From an uncultured Bacteroidales bacterium (GTDB taxonomy: Bacteria; Bacteroidota; Bacteroidia; Bacteroidales; UBA932): DNA of 52,840 nucleotides. The position numbers and the translations under genes are program-made. The notes beneath the pieces were generated by a model, which worked only from the letters and a program-made list of their open reading frames with translations, was not told the origin of the DNA and did not search any database. This document shows, piece after piece, positions 25,306 to 33,276 of the stretch (within the stretch, counting starts at the first letter, position 1; each line of letters begins with the position of its first letter). The stretch is taken from NCBI GenBank assembly GCA_945827785.1, contig CALZOR010000004.1, positions 1 to 52,840 on the forward strand, written 5' to 3'.

Positions 25306-26157
25306 ATGTACGAAATCTTAACAAAGGAAATGCTTACTCCGACAATATGTCGGATGACGGTATTTGCCCCGCGCCTGGCATCAGCAGCCCAGCCGGGGCA
25401 ATTCCTGATTGTAAGGGCGGACGAACACGGAGAACGTATTCCGCTGACAATCAGTGACTACGACAAAGAAAAGGGAACGGTGTCCATCGTTACCCAGCAG
25501 ATAGGAGTATCCACGACACTGATTTGTGCTCTGGAGGAAGGCGAGGCTTTTGCAGATGTAGTAGGCCCGCTTGGAGTGCCTTCAGAATTCACGGAAATGT
25601 CTCCTGAACAGCTTTCCTCACAGCGCTATATCTTCATCGCCGGAGGCGTCGGCACGGCGCCGGTGTATCCCCAGGTAAAGTGGCTGCACGAAAGGGGAGT
25701 TGCCGTGGATGTAATCATCGGAGCCAAGAATGCCGACCTGGTAATCTACAAGGACGAAATGGAGGCTGTCTGCGACAATCTTTTCATCTGCACCGATGAC
25801 GGTTCTGCCGGCTTCAAGGGCCTTGTGACTGCGATGCTTGAAAAACTCATTGCAGAAGGAAGGACCTACACTCAGGCCGTGGCCATCGGACCTATGATCA
25901 TGATGAAATTCGCCACCCTGACTGCCCGCAAGCTCAATCTTCCTATCATCGTGAGCCTCAATACCTTGATGGTTGACGGAACGGGAATGTGCGGCGCCTG
26001 CCGTGTGAGTGTGGCCGGAAAGACGCGCTTTGCTTGCGTTGAGGGCCCGGAATTCAATGGTTACGATGTCGATTTTGACGAGGCCATGAGGCGCCAGGGC
26101 ATGTACAAGGCTGAAGAAATCGAAGCCGATCACAAATGTAAGATAGGGAGGGGATAA
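25306..26157 (+). CDS. NfnA/SudB-like ferredoxin-NADP+ oxidoreductase subunit (FAD, [2Fe-2S])
   Basis: The small subunit of a two-gene flavoprotein similar to NADH-dependent ferredoxin:NADP+ oxidoreductase or sulfide dehydrogenase, in the PyrK/FNR superfamily. The start at 25306 (MYEILTKEMLTPTICRMTVF) is the family N-terminus; reading further upstream in frame would run into the HMA gene. FAD region PGQFLIVRADEHGERIPLTISD (residues 30-51), NAD(P) motif FIAGGVGTAPVYPQ (110-123), and the [2Fe-2S] segment VDGTGMCGACRV...FAC with Cys229, Cys232, Cys244 and a nearby Asp224. It ends 2 bp before its partner. Confidence 0.88.
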   Translation: MYEILTKEMLTPTICRMTVFAPRLASAAQPGQFLIVRADEHGERIPLTISDYDKEKGTVSIVTQQIGVSTTLICALEEGEAFADVVGPLGVPSEFTEMSPEQLSSQRYIFIAGGVGTAPVYPQVKWLHERGVAVDVIIGAKNADLVIYKDEMEAVCDNLFICTDDGSAGFKGLVTAMLEKLIAEGRTYTQAVAIGPMIMMKFATLTARKLNLPIIVSLNTLMVDGTGMCGACRVSVAGKTRFACVEGPEFNGYDVDFDEAMRRQGMYKAEEIEADHKCKIGRG

Positions 26158-26159
26158 AA

Positions 26160-27545
26160 ATGGCAAGCAGAATTCCAAGAGTGCCTGTCAGAGAACAGGA
26201 TCCGAAAGTCCGTGCAACCAATTTCGAGGAGGTTTGCTACGGCTATGATGCTTCAGAAGCAACTCTGGAGGCATCCCGCTGCCTCCACTGCAAGAATCCG
26301 CGCTGCGTTGCTGCCTGCCCTGTCGGTGTGAAGATTCCGGATTTCATCGCGCATGTCGCTGCCGGCGATTTCGCAGCCGCAGCACTTAAGATAGCGGAAG
26401 ATTCCTCACTCCCTGCAATTTGCGGAAGAGTATGCCCACAGGAAACCCAGTGCGAGGGAAGCTGTGTCCTCGGCGTCAAGGGTGAGCCTGTGGCAATAGG
26501 CAAACTGGAGCGCTTTGTCGCTGACTGGAACCGTGAAAACGGAGGCGCAGAGGTGGAGAAGGCTCCTGCAAACGGACATAAGGTTGCTGTCGTCGGCAGC
26601 GGCCCTGCCGGTCTTGCTTGCGCATGCGACCTTGCCAAGGCCGGTTATGATGTGACCATTTTCGAGGCTCTGCACCGTCCTGGAGGTGTGTTGGAGTATG
26701 GTATTCCTGAATTCCGTCTTCCAAAGGACAAGGTTGTTGCAGCCGAGATCGAGGATGTCCGTCGTCTGGGTGTGAAGATTGAGACCAATGTCGTTGTGGG
26801 AAGGACGGTTACCATCGATTCGCTGATGGATGTCGAGGGCTTTGAGGCCGTGTTCATCGGCTCCGGTGCCGGTCTTCCGAAGTTCATGGGAATCCCTGGG
26901 GAGAACCTTAATGGTGTATTCTCTGCAAATGAGTTCCTCACAAGGAACAACCTGATGAAGGCTTATCGCGAAGACTACATGACTCCGATTCATGCCGGGA
27001 AGAAGGTTGTTGTCGTCGGCGGCGGAAATGTCGCTATGGATGCTGCACGTACCGCCCTCAGGCTTGGTGCGGAGACAACCATCGTATATAGAAGGACAGA
27101 AACTGAACTTCCAGCCCGTCGTGAGGAGGTGCATCATGCTAAGGAGGAGGGCGTGCAGTTCGCCATGCTCACCAATCCTGTCGAAATCCTCGGTGACGAG
27201 AAGGGATGGGTCCGTGCCGTAAGATGCATCAGAATGGAGCTTGGAGAGCCGGACGAAAGCGGTCGCCGCAGCCCTGTTCCTGTACCTGGGTCTGAATTCG
27301 AGATTGAGACCGAAACAGTGATCATGTCGCTCGGTACTTCTCCTAACCCGCTTATTGCCAAGACTACAGCAGGGCTTGAGACTACTCGCAGGGGCTGTCT
27401 TGTGGCTGATGAGGCCGGAGTCACAACCCGCGAAGGAGTATTTGCCGGAGGTGATGCTGTGACAGGAGCTGCAACGGTTATTCTTGCGATGGGTGCAGGC
27501 CGAAAGGCTGCAGCTGCAATAGACGCTTATCTGCAGTCCAAATAG
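26160..27545 (+). CDS. gltA: NfnB/GltA-like NADPH-dependent flavoprotein (glutamate synthase small-subunit family)
   Basis: A 461-residue partner of the preceding gene. Two N-terminal [4Fe-4S] cysteine groups (CLHCKNPRCVAACPVGVK at about residue 39; CGRVCPQETQCEGSC at about 89) precede two dinucleotide-binding folds (VAVVGSGPAGLACACDLAKA near 142; VVVVGGGNVAMDAART near 284) and a C-terminal AGGDAVTGAATV motif. The family includes the beta subunit of glutamate synthase and NfnB. With an NfnA-type gene just upstream and no gltB-like large subunit, electron bifurcation or NADPH:ferredoxin exchange is the better guess. gltA is the common annotation name for this family. Confidence 0.88.
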   Translation: MASRIPRVPVREQDPKVRATNFEEVCYGYDASEATLEASRCLHCKNPRCVAACPVGVKIPDFIAHVAAGDFAAAALKIAEDSSLPAICGRVCPQETQCEGSCVLGVKGEPVAIGKLERFVADWNRENGGAEVEKAPANGHKVAVVGSGPAGLACACDLAKAGYDVTIFEALHRPGGVLEYGIPEFRLPKDKVVAAEIEDVRRLGVKIETNVVVGRTVTIDSLMDVEGFEAVFIGSGAGLPKFMGIPGENLNGVFSANEFLTRNNLMKAYREDYMTPIHAGKKVVVVGGGNVAMDAARTALRLGAETTIVYRRTETELPARREEVHHAKEEGVQFAMLTNPVEILGDEKGWVRAVRCIRMELGEPDESGRRSPVPVPGSEFEIETETVIMSLGTSPNPLIAKTTAGLETTRRGCLVADEAGVTTREGVFAGGDAVTGAATVILAMGAGRKAAAAIDAYLQSK

Positions 27546-27571
27546 GGAAATTTTCCCATGCAACGATTTCA

Positions 27572-27608
27572 GGGTAATCTGCATCTTGTTGTGGATTACC
27601 CATTTTTT
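27572..27608 (+). terminator. Terminator-like hairpin ending exactly at the lipoprotein start codon
   Basis: GGGTAATC (27572-27579) pairs perfectly with GATTACCC (27594-27601), followed by six T (27603-27608). The ATG of the next gene begins at 27609. It lies 26 bp past the gltA-like stop. It may be the terminator of the flavoprotein operon, or an attenuator for the lipoprotein gene. Confidence 0.65.
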
Positions 27609-28109
27609 ATGTTTAAGAAAATTTCATTATTTTTTTCATGCGCCGTGATGGCGCTTGTTGTCCTTTCATGCAGCAAGGGACGGCCTTCATTTGATGCAGA
27701 TATCTATTCGGAATTCCAGATTTCCGGACAGGTGGTCGATAGTGACGGCAGCGAGGATGTGACCGGTGTAGCCGTTTGTGTATATGAGGCCATCGTCGGC
27801 AGGAAGGCCGGTGAGTTTGAACGAGGATCGAAGATAGACAGCGTTTTGGTTTCCCCGGAAGGGAAATTCACCCTCTATGGACGTTCATACCGCGGAGCGG
27901 ATGAATATAAAATTCTGAAAATCAGCGATATTTCTCCTGATGACGTTCAATATGAAACCGAAGAAACCACAATTGAACTGTATTATTCTGCGGATGCTCC
28001 CAATGGTGCAATCGGTTGCACGGGAAGGTATTCGAAAGAAGATCTGGAGCTCGCTATTTCAAAGAGTGATTCTTCCCAAGATACATCCCAACCGGCAGAA
28101 GGGCAATGA
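27609..28109 (+). CDS. Small lipoprotein of unknown function
   Basis: A 166-residue predicted lipoprotein: MFKKISLFFSCAVMALVVLSC places the lipobox Cys at residue 21. The remainder (FQISGQVVDSDGSEDVTGVAVCVYEA...VSPEGKFTLYG) looks like one beta-sandwich of the carboxypeptidase-regulatory/transthyretin-like type, and the C-terminal tail is Ser/Gln-rich. The upstream ATG at 27558 lies before a terminator-like hairpin and lacks signal character, so 27609 is preferred. The 3' end overlaps the convergent permease gene by 56 bp. I do not recognise a specific function. Confidence 0.65.
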   Translation: MFKKISLFFSCAVMALVVLSCSKGRPSFDADIYSEFQISGQVVDSDGSEDVTGVAVCVYEAIVGRKAGEFERGSKIDSVLVSPEGKFTLYGRSYRGADEYKILKISDISPDDVQYETEETTIELYYSADAPNGAIGCTGRYSKEDLELAISKSDSSQDTSQPAEGQ

Positions 28110-29280
28110 GATAGCCTATAACTGCCACTCCGGATACGGTCAGGAGGATGTCTGACCATGATAAAATAATTGGATATGCCTGGACGATGAAACTTCCGGG
28201 CATTTTTATGAAACCCCAGTGCTGCTGAGCAAGCGAGAAGCCGATGCCGAAAATCAGGCCGACGGCAAGTCCGGAAAGCGAAATCATCCATCCTTCAAGC
28301 GAAAATATCCTTCTTATTGTTTTCTCCCCGGCCCCCATGCTCCGAAGGGTGGCGATGTCCCCCTGTTTCTCAATTATCAGCATGGAAAGGCTTCCGAAAA
28401 TGTTGAAAGCGATGATTATTATGATGAAAATCAGAATCATATAGATTGCAGCCTTTTCATATTTCATCATTTTATAGAGAGATTCATTCTGCTGGTAGCG
28501 GTTCTTGACGCGGAAACCCTCTCCCAGGCGTGCTGAGATTTCCTTCTGAAGGTCCTTGATACGGTCATTCCCGACTCCATTCTCCACCCTTATCTCTACG
28601 GCAGAAACCTCGTCGTCATACTCCAGAAGTTCCCTCATTTTCTCAATTGGGAGTATCAGCAATTCTGCATCAATATCGTTGCTTATGCTGAAAATGCTTG
28701 ATGGCCAGACTTTTATACTCTCAATCGAAGCGGCAGGATTGCTCAGGCTTATTTTCCGTGTGCGGGAAGGGAAATACAGTTCAATGGGGGAGAGGAAGCG
28801 TGGACTGATGCCCATATCCCATGCAAGTGAGGCTCCGACACAAGCCATGGGGATGTCACCTTTGTGGAGTCTGAACTCTCCGTCCTTTATATATCCTTTC
28901 ACCGGTGTCTCCTCTTCGAAAACCCAGTCAACACCCTTGGCCCGGCATAGTGACTGCTTGCCGTCGTAGCTGATGAAAACCTGCTCCTGCAGCACGCAGC
29001 ACATGTTCTTGACATCTTCCTGTTCATATATCCAGTCATAGACCTCACCCTCGGGGACAAAGGTCTTGCCCTGGGCAGGAACGATGACAAGATCGGCTTC
29101 GACATTGCCCATCATAGTCTTGATGAGCGAGTCGAAGCCGTTATAAATGGACATTATTATCACCAGTGCAGCCGTCCCGACAGCCATTCCGGCAGCGCTT
29201 ATCGCAGAGATTATGTTAATCACGTTATGCGATTTCTTTGCGACAAGATATCGTCGGGCTATGTAGAACGGAAGGTTCAT
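28054..29280 (-). CDS. FtsX/MacB-type ABC transporter permease (LolC/LolE-like)
   Basis: A 408-residue inner-membrane permease. Helix 1 follows LPFYIARRYLVAKKSHNVINIISAISAAGMAVGTAALVIIMSIYNGF, the opening typical of lipoprotein-releasing LolC/E proteins. A periplasmic MacB-like domain covers residues 50-265, then three helices including MILIFIIIIIAFNIFGSLSMLIIEK and the FtsX segment DIATLRSMGAGEKTIRRIF. Lipoprotein sorting is the likely role, given the many lipoproteins of this phylum, though no ATPase partner is nearby. It lies 31 bp after rbfA and is probably part of a tyrS-rbfA-permease transcript. Confidence 0.87.
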   Translation of the reverse strand: MNLPFYIARRYLVAKKSHNVINIISAISAAGMAVGTAALVIIMSIYNGFDSLIKTMMGNVEADLVIVPAQGKTFVPEGEVYDWIYEQEDVKNMCCVLQEQVFISYDGKQSLCRAKGVDWVFEEETPVKGYIKDGEFRLHKGDIPMACVGASLAWDMGISPRFLSPIELYFPSRTRKISLSNPAASIESIKVWPSSIFSISNDIDAELLILPIEKMRELLEYDDEVSAVEIRVENGVGNDRIKDLQKEISARLGEGFRVKNRYQQNESLYKMMKYEKAAIYMILIFIIIIIAFNIFGSLSMLIIEKQGDIATLRSMGAGEKTIRRIFSLEGWMISLSGLAVGLIFGIGFSLAQQHWGFIKMPGSFIVQAYPIILSWSDILLTVSGVAVIGYLIALLPVGMYLGKNHSLK

Positions 29281-29311
29281 GCACTCTGGTAATTAATTGA
29301 GTTCCAGAGAA

Positions 29312-29662
29312 TTATTTCTTAAGGAGCTCCTCAATGTGCTCCACGTAGTCCAGAGAGCTGTCGAGAAAGAAGGTAATTTCGGGAACGATTCTCAGCTGTT
29401 TCCCGACCCTTGCTCCGAGCTCTCCGCGAAGCGCCTTGCAGTTCTCCTGGAAGAGCGCCATGACTGCCTCGGCCTTTTCCGAAGGGAACACGCTTACGTA
29501 GATTTTTGCAACGGATAGGTCAGGGCTGATCTTCACTCCGCTCACCGACACCAGCGCGCCCTGGAAGGCGGCCATGCCTTTGCTGCGGATAATCTCAGCC
29601 ATGTCCTTCTGGATTTCCCTGGCAACTTTCAGCTGCCTTGTGCTTTCAGTCCCTTTTTCCAT
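29312..29662 (-). CDS. rbfA: Ribosome-binding factor A
   Basis: Small KH-fold protein needed for 16S rRNA 5'-end processing and 30S maturation. The 116 residues contain TRQLKVAREIQKDMAEIIRSKG, VSVSGVKISPDLSVAKIYVSVFP and LRIVPEITFFLDSSLDYVEHIEELL, all family landmarks. It lies 2 bp downstream of tyrS and 31 bp upstream of the permease gene. Confidence 0.95.
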   Translation of the reverse strand: MEKGTESTRQLKVAREIQKDMAEIIRSKGMAAFQGALVSVSGVKISPDLSVAKIYVSVFPSEKAEAVMALFQENCKALRGELGARVGKQLRIVPEITFFLDSSLDYVEHIEELLKK

Positions 29663-29664
29663 AC

Positions 29665-30954
29665 CTAGATAACCTTGATGAGGAAATAGTTCTTCTTGCC
29701 TCTCTGAGCGAGGATGTATTTTCCGTCGATGAATGACTCGGAGTCAATCTGAGCGTTGATGTCGGTGACTTTTTCCTTGTCGATGCTCACTCCGCCAGCC
29801 TGAATCATCTTGCGGCACTCTCCCTTTGACGGGAATACCGCCGTCTCGCTTGCGAGCAGGTCGATTACTCCGAGAGGGAATTTCGAAGCCTCAACCTCGA
29901 AGGTCGGAACGCCGCCGAATACGTCGAGGAAGGTTTGCTCGTCGAGAGATTTGAGAGCCTCCCTTGTCGAGTTGCCGAAAAGCATGCCGGAAGCAGCTAC
30001 AGCCTTTTCATATTCCTCAGCGCCGTGAACCATGGTGGTTACCTCTTTTGCGAGGAGTTTCTGGAGTTCCCTGCGCTCAGGTGCCTCTGCATGTCTTGCA
30101 ATGGCCTCTTCGATTTCCTCTTTGCCGAGCATTGTGAAAATCTTGATGTATTTTTCAGCATCTGTATCGGAAACGTTGAGCCAGAACTGGTAGAACTGGT
30201 ATGGCGAGGTTCTCTGCGGGTCGAGCCAGATATTACCTTTTTCGGTCTTGCCGAATTTGCCGCCGTCTGCCTTTGTAATAAGAGGGCAGGTGAGTGCGAA
30301 TGCCTCCTTGCCGAGGATGCGGCGGATGAGCTCCGATCCTGTGGTGATGTTGCCCCACTGGTCCGCTCCTCCCATCTGGAGGGTACAGCCCTTATGTTCA
30401 TAGAGATAGAGGAAGTCGTAGCCCTGAAGGAGCTGGTATGTGAATTCGGTGAATGACATGCCTTCGCGGGACTCCGAGCTGAGGCGTTTCTTCACTGAAT
30501 CCTTGGCCATCATGTAGTTGACGGTGATATGCTTTCCGATGTCCCTTGTGAAATCGAGGAATGAATATCCTTTCATCCAGTCGTAATTGTTCACGAGTTC
30601 GGCCCTGTTCGGAGAGTCTGAATCGAAATCGAGGAATTTGGAGAGCTGTGCCTTGATGCAGGCCACATTGTGGCTTAGGGTTTGTTCGTCGAGCAGGTTC
30701 CTCTCCTGTGACTTCATTGAAGGGTCTCCGATCATTCCTGTTGCGCCTCCGACGAGTGCCAGTGGCTTATGGCCGCAGTTCTGGAAGTGCTTGAGTATCA
30801 TTATGCTGACCATGTGGCCGATATGGAGGGAATCCGCTGTCGGGTCGATGCCGACATAGGCGGCTGTCGGGCCTTCGAGGAGTTTTTCCTCCGTGCCCGG
30901 CATGATGTCCTGGATCATGCCCCTCCATCTTAGTTCTTCTACGAAATTTTTCAT
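29665..30954 (-). CDS. tyrS: Tyrosyl-tRNA synthetase
   Basis: Class I aminoacyl-tRNA synthetase of 429 residues. [12 protein letters not shown] (about residues 37-48) holds the HIGH signature and KFGKTEKGN (about residue 232) the KMSKS-equivalent. GGADQWGN is the tyrosine-binding region. A C-terminal S4-like RNA-binding domain ([19 protein letters not shown]) completes it. The first gene of a tyrS-rbfA-permease run. A -7-like element about 165 bp upstream (CAAAGGTA, 31119-31126) would place the repeat array 30990-31112 inside the leader RNA. Confidence 0.97.
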   Translation of the reverse strand: MKNFVEELRWRGMIQDIMPGTEEKLLEGPTAAYVGIDPTADSLHIGHMVSIMILKHFQNCGHKPLALVGGATGMIGDPSMKSQERNLLDEQTLSHNVACIKAQLSKFLDFDSDSPNRAELVNNYDWMKGYSFLDFTRDIGKHITVNYMMAKDSVKKRLSSESREGMSFTEFTYQLLQGYDFLYLYEHKGCTLQMGGADQWGNITTGSELIRRILGKEAFALTCPLITKADGGKFGKTEKGNIWLDPQRTSPYQFYQFWLNVSDTDAEKYIKIFTMLGKEEIEEAIARHAEAPERRELQKLLAKEVTTMVHGAEEYEKAVAASGMLFGNSTREALKSLDEQTFLDVFGGVPTFEVEASKFPLGVIDLLASETAVFPSKGECRKMIQAGGVSIDKEKVTDINAQIDSESFIDGKYILAQRGKKNYFLIKVI

Positions 30955-30989
30955 TATTGTTTGCTTTTATTCATTATCGTTTATCAGAT

Positions 30990-31112
30990 GTCTCGACTTC
31001 GCTCGACATGACATCGTCGTGTCTCGACCGTGGTCGATATGACATCGTCGTGTCTCGGCTTCGCTCGACATTTTTGTCATTTCGACCAAGCGAAGCGCGT
31101 GGAGAAATCTCC
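30990..31112. repeat. Tandem 31-bp repeats plus a copy of the dispersed GTCATT...GAGAAATCT element
   Basis: Three units start with GTCTCG at 30990, 31021 and 31052, period 31 bp. Units 1 and 2 share ATGACATCGTCGT at their ends; unit 3 switches after CTCGACATTTTT into GTCATTTCGACCAAGCGAAG (from 31076), ending GAGAAATCT. Each unit contains a short inverted repeat around CGA...TCG. No spacers separate units, so this is not CRISPR. It sits between tyrS and the phosphoesterase gene. Confidence 0.75.
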
Positions 31113-31118
31113 GGGCCG

Positions 31119-31126
31119 CAAAGGTA
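31119..31126 (-). promoter_or_regulatory. Possible -7 element of tyrS
   Basis: CAAAGGTA on the plus strand reads TACCTTTG on the minus strand. No clear -33 TTTG. If used, the tyrS leader is about 160 nt and includes the repeat array. Confidence 0.3.
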
Positions 31127-31170
31127 GTAAAAAATCACAATACAACCTCCAGCCAGCTCCGCAGTAACCC

Positions 31171-32292
31171 CTATCTCAGTACAAAATGCGCTGACGGGCG
31201 GGTGGAGTCACCGGCATAGAAATCAACGGTGACGCCCTCTTCGCTGACATTCATCTTGTAGCATCCTGCAGAACGGGCGTATGAATAGCCTTTCACTCCC
31301 GGGCGGAACTCATCGAAAAGCTCGCTGCCGCTGATTGCACCGTAGCCCTCAATGCCTTCGGCCATGACATTGTATTCTCCGGTAGCCTCGTTTTTCCACA
31401 CGCTGTTCATCGTCATCTGAGTGATGCGTCCGCCGTCTCCGTACCAGTCAAGGAATTCGGTGGAATGGGTGTGGCCGCAAAGCACGATAACATTGCGTTT
31501 TGCAAAAAGCTCCCGCATCTCATCCCTTGCCTGTTTGTCCTTGTCCTTCCCATGGTAGTACCAGTTGCTGTATTTGCTTCCGTCATAAGGGAAAACCGGC
31601 GCATGACATAGGATGAAGGTGTATCTTGCACCCTCTGTTTCCTTGAGAAGCCTTTTCACGGTTTCGTCGTCCGGCTTGTTGAAATTCACAGCTATGAAGG
31701 CATCCGGACCGATACGGAAGGCAAAGTCAAGTCCCTCCACCTCGGTGCCGAGCTCCTTGGAAAGCCTTTCCGGCATGAATTTTATGTAGCCTTCCCGGGC
31801 TTCGGAGTCTTTCTTGCCCCTGAGGTCGTGATTTCCTGCAACCGTTACAAGAGGTGCGGCTCCCATTGCCTCTTTCAGATATTCGAAAGCATCCGAAAGC
31901 ATCTTTGCCTGTGCATCCACTCCGGCTGTGTCTCCCTGGATTATGTCTCCGGTCTGGTAAACCAGTCTGGTATTCTCATCCACGAGGCAGGCAGCTCTTT
32001 TGACCAGCCGCGGACATCTGTCAGCCCACATTTCGGCATTCCTGGCGAACTCCTTGCGGTGGTTTGCCTCCCTTGTCGGGTTAGGATCCGAGTACCCGGT
32101 ATGATAATATGTGTCAGGAGCGGTGTCATAATGCGTGTCTCCAAGGATGATTACCGAATAGTTCCCATCCTTGCATCCTTTCTTTCGTCTGCCTTTTTTC
32201 CCGCTCAATGCCTCAGCTGCATCAGCCGCCGGTCCTAATCCCAGACCTATCAGGCCTGCTGCCGACAATCTCAAAAAATTCCTTCTGTCCAT
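31171..32292 (-). CDS. Tat-exported calcineurin-like metallophosphoesterase
   Basis: A 373-residue protein with a twin-arginine signal (MDRRNFLRLSAAGLIGLGLG...ADAAEA). The metallophosphoesterase motifs are all present: GDTHYD (about residue 51), GDIIQGD (about 115), GNHDLRG (about 147) and CGHTHS (about 275), which bind two metal ions. Substrate unknown; the family hydrolyses phosphomono- and diesters. Export through the Tat system encoded at 2581-3616 fits a cofactor loaded before transport. A TAACTTTG element lies on the minus strand at 32334-32341. Confidence 0.88.
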   Translation of the reverse strand: MDRRNFLRLSAAGLIGLGLGPAADAAEALSGKKGRRKKGCKDGNYSVIILGDTHYDTAPDTYYHTGYSDPNPTREANHRKEFARNAEMWADRCPRLVKRAACLVDENTRLVYQTGDIIQGDTAGVDAQAKMLSDAFEYLKEAMGAAPLVTVAGNHDLRGKKDSEAREGYIKFMPERLSKELGTEVEGLDFAFRIGPDAFIAVNFNKPDDETVKRLLKETEGARYTFILCHAPVFPYDGSKYSNWYYHGKDKDKQARDEMRELFAKRNVIVLCGHTHSTEFLDWYGDGGRITQMTMNSVWKNEATGEYNVMAEGIEGYGAISGSELFDEFRPGVKGYSYARSAGCYKMNVSEEGVTVDFYAGDSTRPSAHFVLR

Positions 32293-32333
32293 GGTATATA
32301 TATTTTTTCAAATTCATTAACATGCCAAACATA

Positions 32334-32341
32334 CAAAGTTA
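32334..32341 (-). promoter_or_regulatory. Possible -7 element of the phosphoesterase gene
   Basis: CAAAGTTA on the plus strand (TAACTTTG on the minus strand), 42 bp upstream of the start codon. No TTTG at the right distance, so the call is weak. Confidence 0.35.
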
Positions 32342-32384
32342 AATATAATATCATGAACTTTTTGAAAATCCCATAAAAAATGAA

Positions 32385-32409
32385 GCCGGTCCTTTTTTTG
32401 AGGACCGGC
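32385..32409 (-). terminator. Rho-independent terminator of tpiA
   Basis: GCCGGTCCT (32385-32393), loop TTTTTTG, AGGACCGGC (32401-32409). On the minus strand the stem is followed by TTCATTTTTT. It lies 28 bp past the tpiA stop. Confidence 0.8.
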
Positions 32410-32436
32410 GTAAACATAATGATGTGTCTGGACGTC

Positions 32437-33192
32437 TTAGAATGCAAGAGCGATTCCGATGAAATCGTCAGCCTTGAGAGCTGCGCCACCGATAAGACCA
32501 CCGTCGATGTCAGGGCAAGCGAAAAGCTCTTTTGCATTTGAAGGCTTGCAGCTGCCGCCGTAGAGGATGCTCATTTCATCTGCAACCTCAGCGCTGAAGA
32601 GGTCAGCAAGGGTCTTGCGGATGAACGCGTGAATCTCCTGAGCCTGCTCGGCAGTTGCGGTCTTGCCTGTTCCGATAGCCCATACAGGCTCGTATGCGAT
32701 AACGACATTCTTCATGTCCTCAGCAGTGAAGTTCTTGAGGACATTGACAGTCTGAGCCTCGCAAACAGCGAAATGCTTGTCTGCCTCTCTCTCCTCGAGG
32801 TTCTCACCCACGCAGAGGATAACTTTCAGACCTGCTGCAAGAGCAAGTTTGGTCTTCTCAACAAGCTTCTCGTCAGTCTCACCATAATACTGGCGGCGCT
32901 CAGAGTGGCCGAGAATAGTGTATTCGCAACCAACTGAGGTAAGCATGTCAACTGAAATCTCACCTGTGTATGCACCTTTTGCATGATCTGCGCAGTTCTC
33001 GGCAGAGAGAGCTACACGTGTACCTTTCACAACCTCATTTACAGGGTAAAGGTGGGTGAATGGTGTTCCGATGATAAGTTCAACGTCAGCAGGAACTTCA
33101 GCTGACTTTGCAACTACTGCCTTAGCGAGCTCTACGCCCTCTGGAACTGTGGTGTTCATTTTCCAGTTTCCAGCTACAATGTGTTTTCTCAT
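32437..33192 (-). CDS. tpiA: Triosephosphate isomerase
   Basis: Glycolytic enzyme interconverting dihydroxyacetone phosphate and glyceraldehyde-3-phosphate. The 251-residue barrel has NWKMN (Lys12 area), the catalytic His in [13 protein letters not shown], the catalytic Glu in [14 protein letters not shown] and the phosphate loop [11 protein letters not shown] with GLIGGAAL. Of standard length, it stands alone with a promoter (33225-33254) and a strong terminator. Confidence 0.97.
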   Translation of the reverse strand: MRKHIVAGNWKMNTTVPEGVELAKAVVAKSAEVPADVELIIGTPFTHLYPVNEVVKGTRVALSAENCADHAKGAYTGEISVDMLTSVGCEYTILGHSERRQYYGETDEKLVEKTKLALAAGLKVILCVGENLEEREADKHFAVCEAQTVNVLKNFTAEDMKNVVIAYEPVWAIGTGKTATAEQAQEIHAFIRKTLADLFSAEVADEMSILYGGSCKPSNAKELFACPDIDGGLIGGAALKADDFIGIALAF

Positions 33193-33224
33193 ATCTGATA
33201 ATCATTTAAAGAATTTTCGCGTCG

Positions 33225-33254
33225 CAAATTTACTTAAAAAATCCGTATTAGAAA
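33225..33254 (-). promoter_or_regulatory. Probable tpiA promoter
   Basis: Minus strand TTTC (33251-33254), 18-bp spacer, TAAATTTG (33225-33232). One mismatch in the -33 box. The leader is about 30 nt. Confidence 0.5.
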
Positions 33255-33276
33255 TATTCTGAACATATTTCTCAGG

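Noticed and set aside
26406..27584. 392-codon open frame on the minus strand
   Set aside because: It runs antisense to the clearly coding gltA-like gene. Its translation has no domain-like pattern, and the plus-strand frame has all the expected cofactor motifs.
30990..31080. CRISPR array
   Set aside because: The 31-bp units are directly adjacent with no unique spacers, and no cas genes are in the window.
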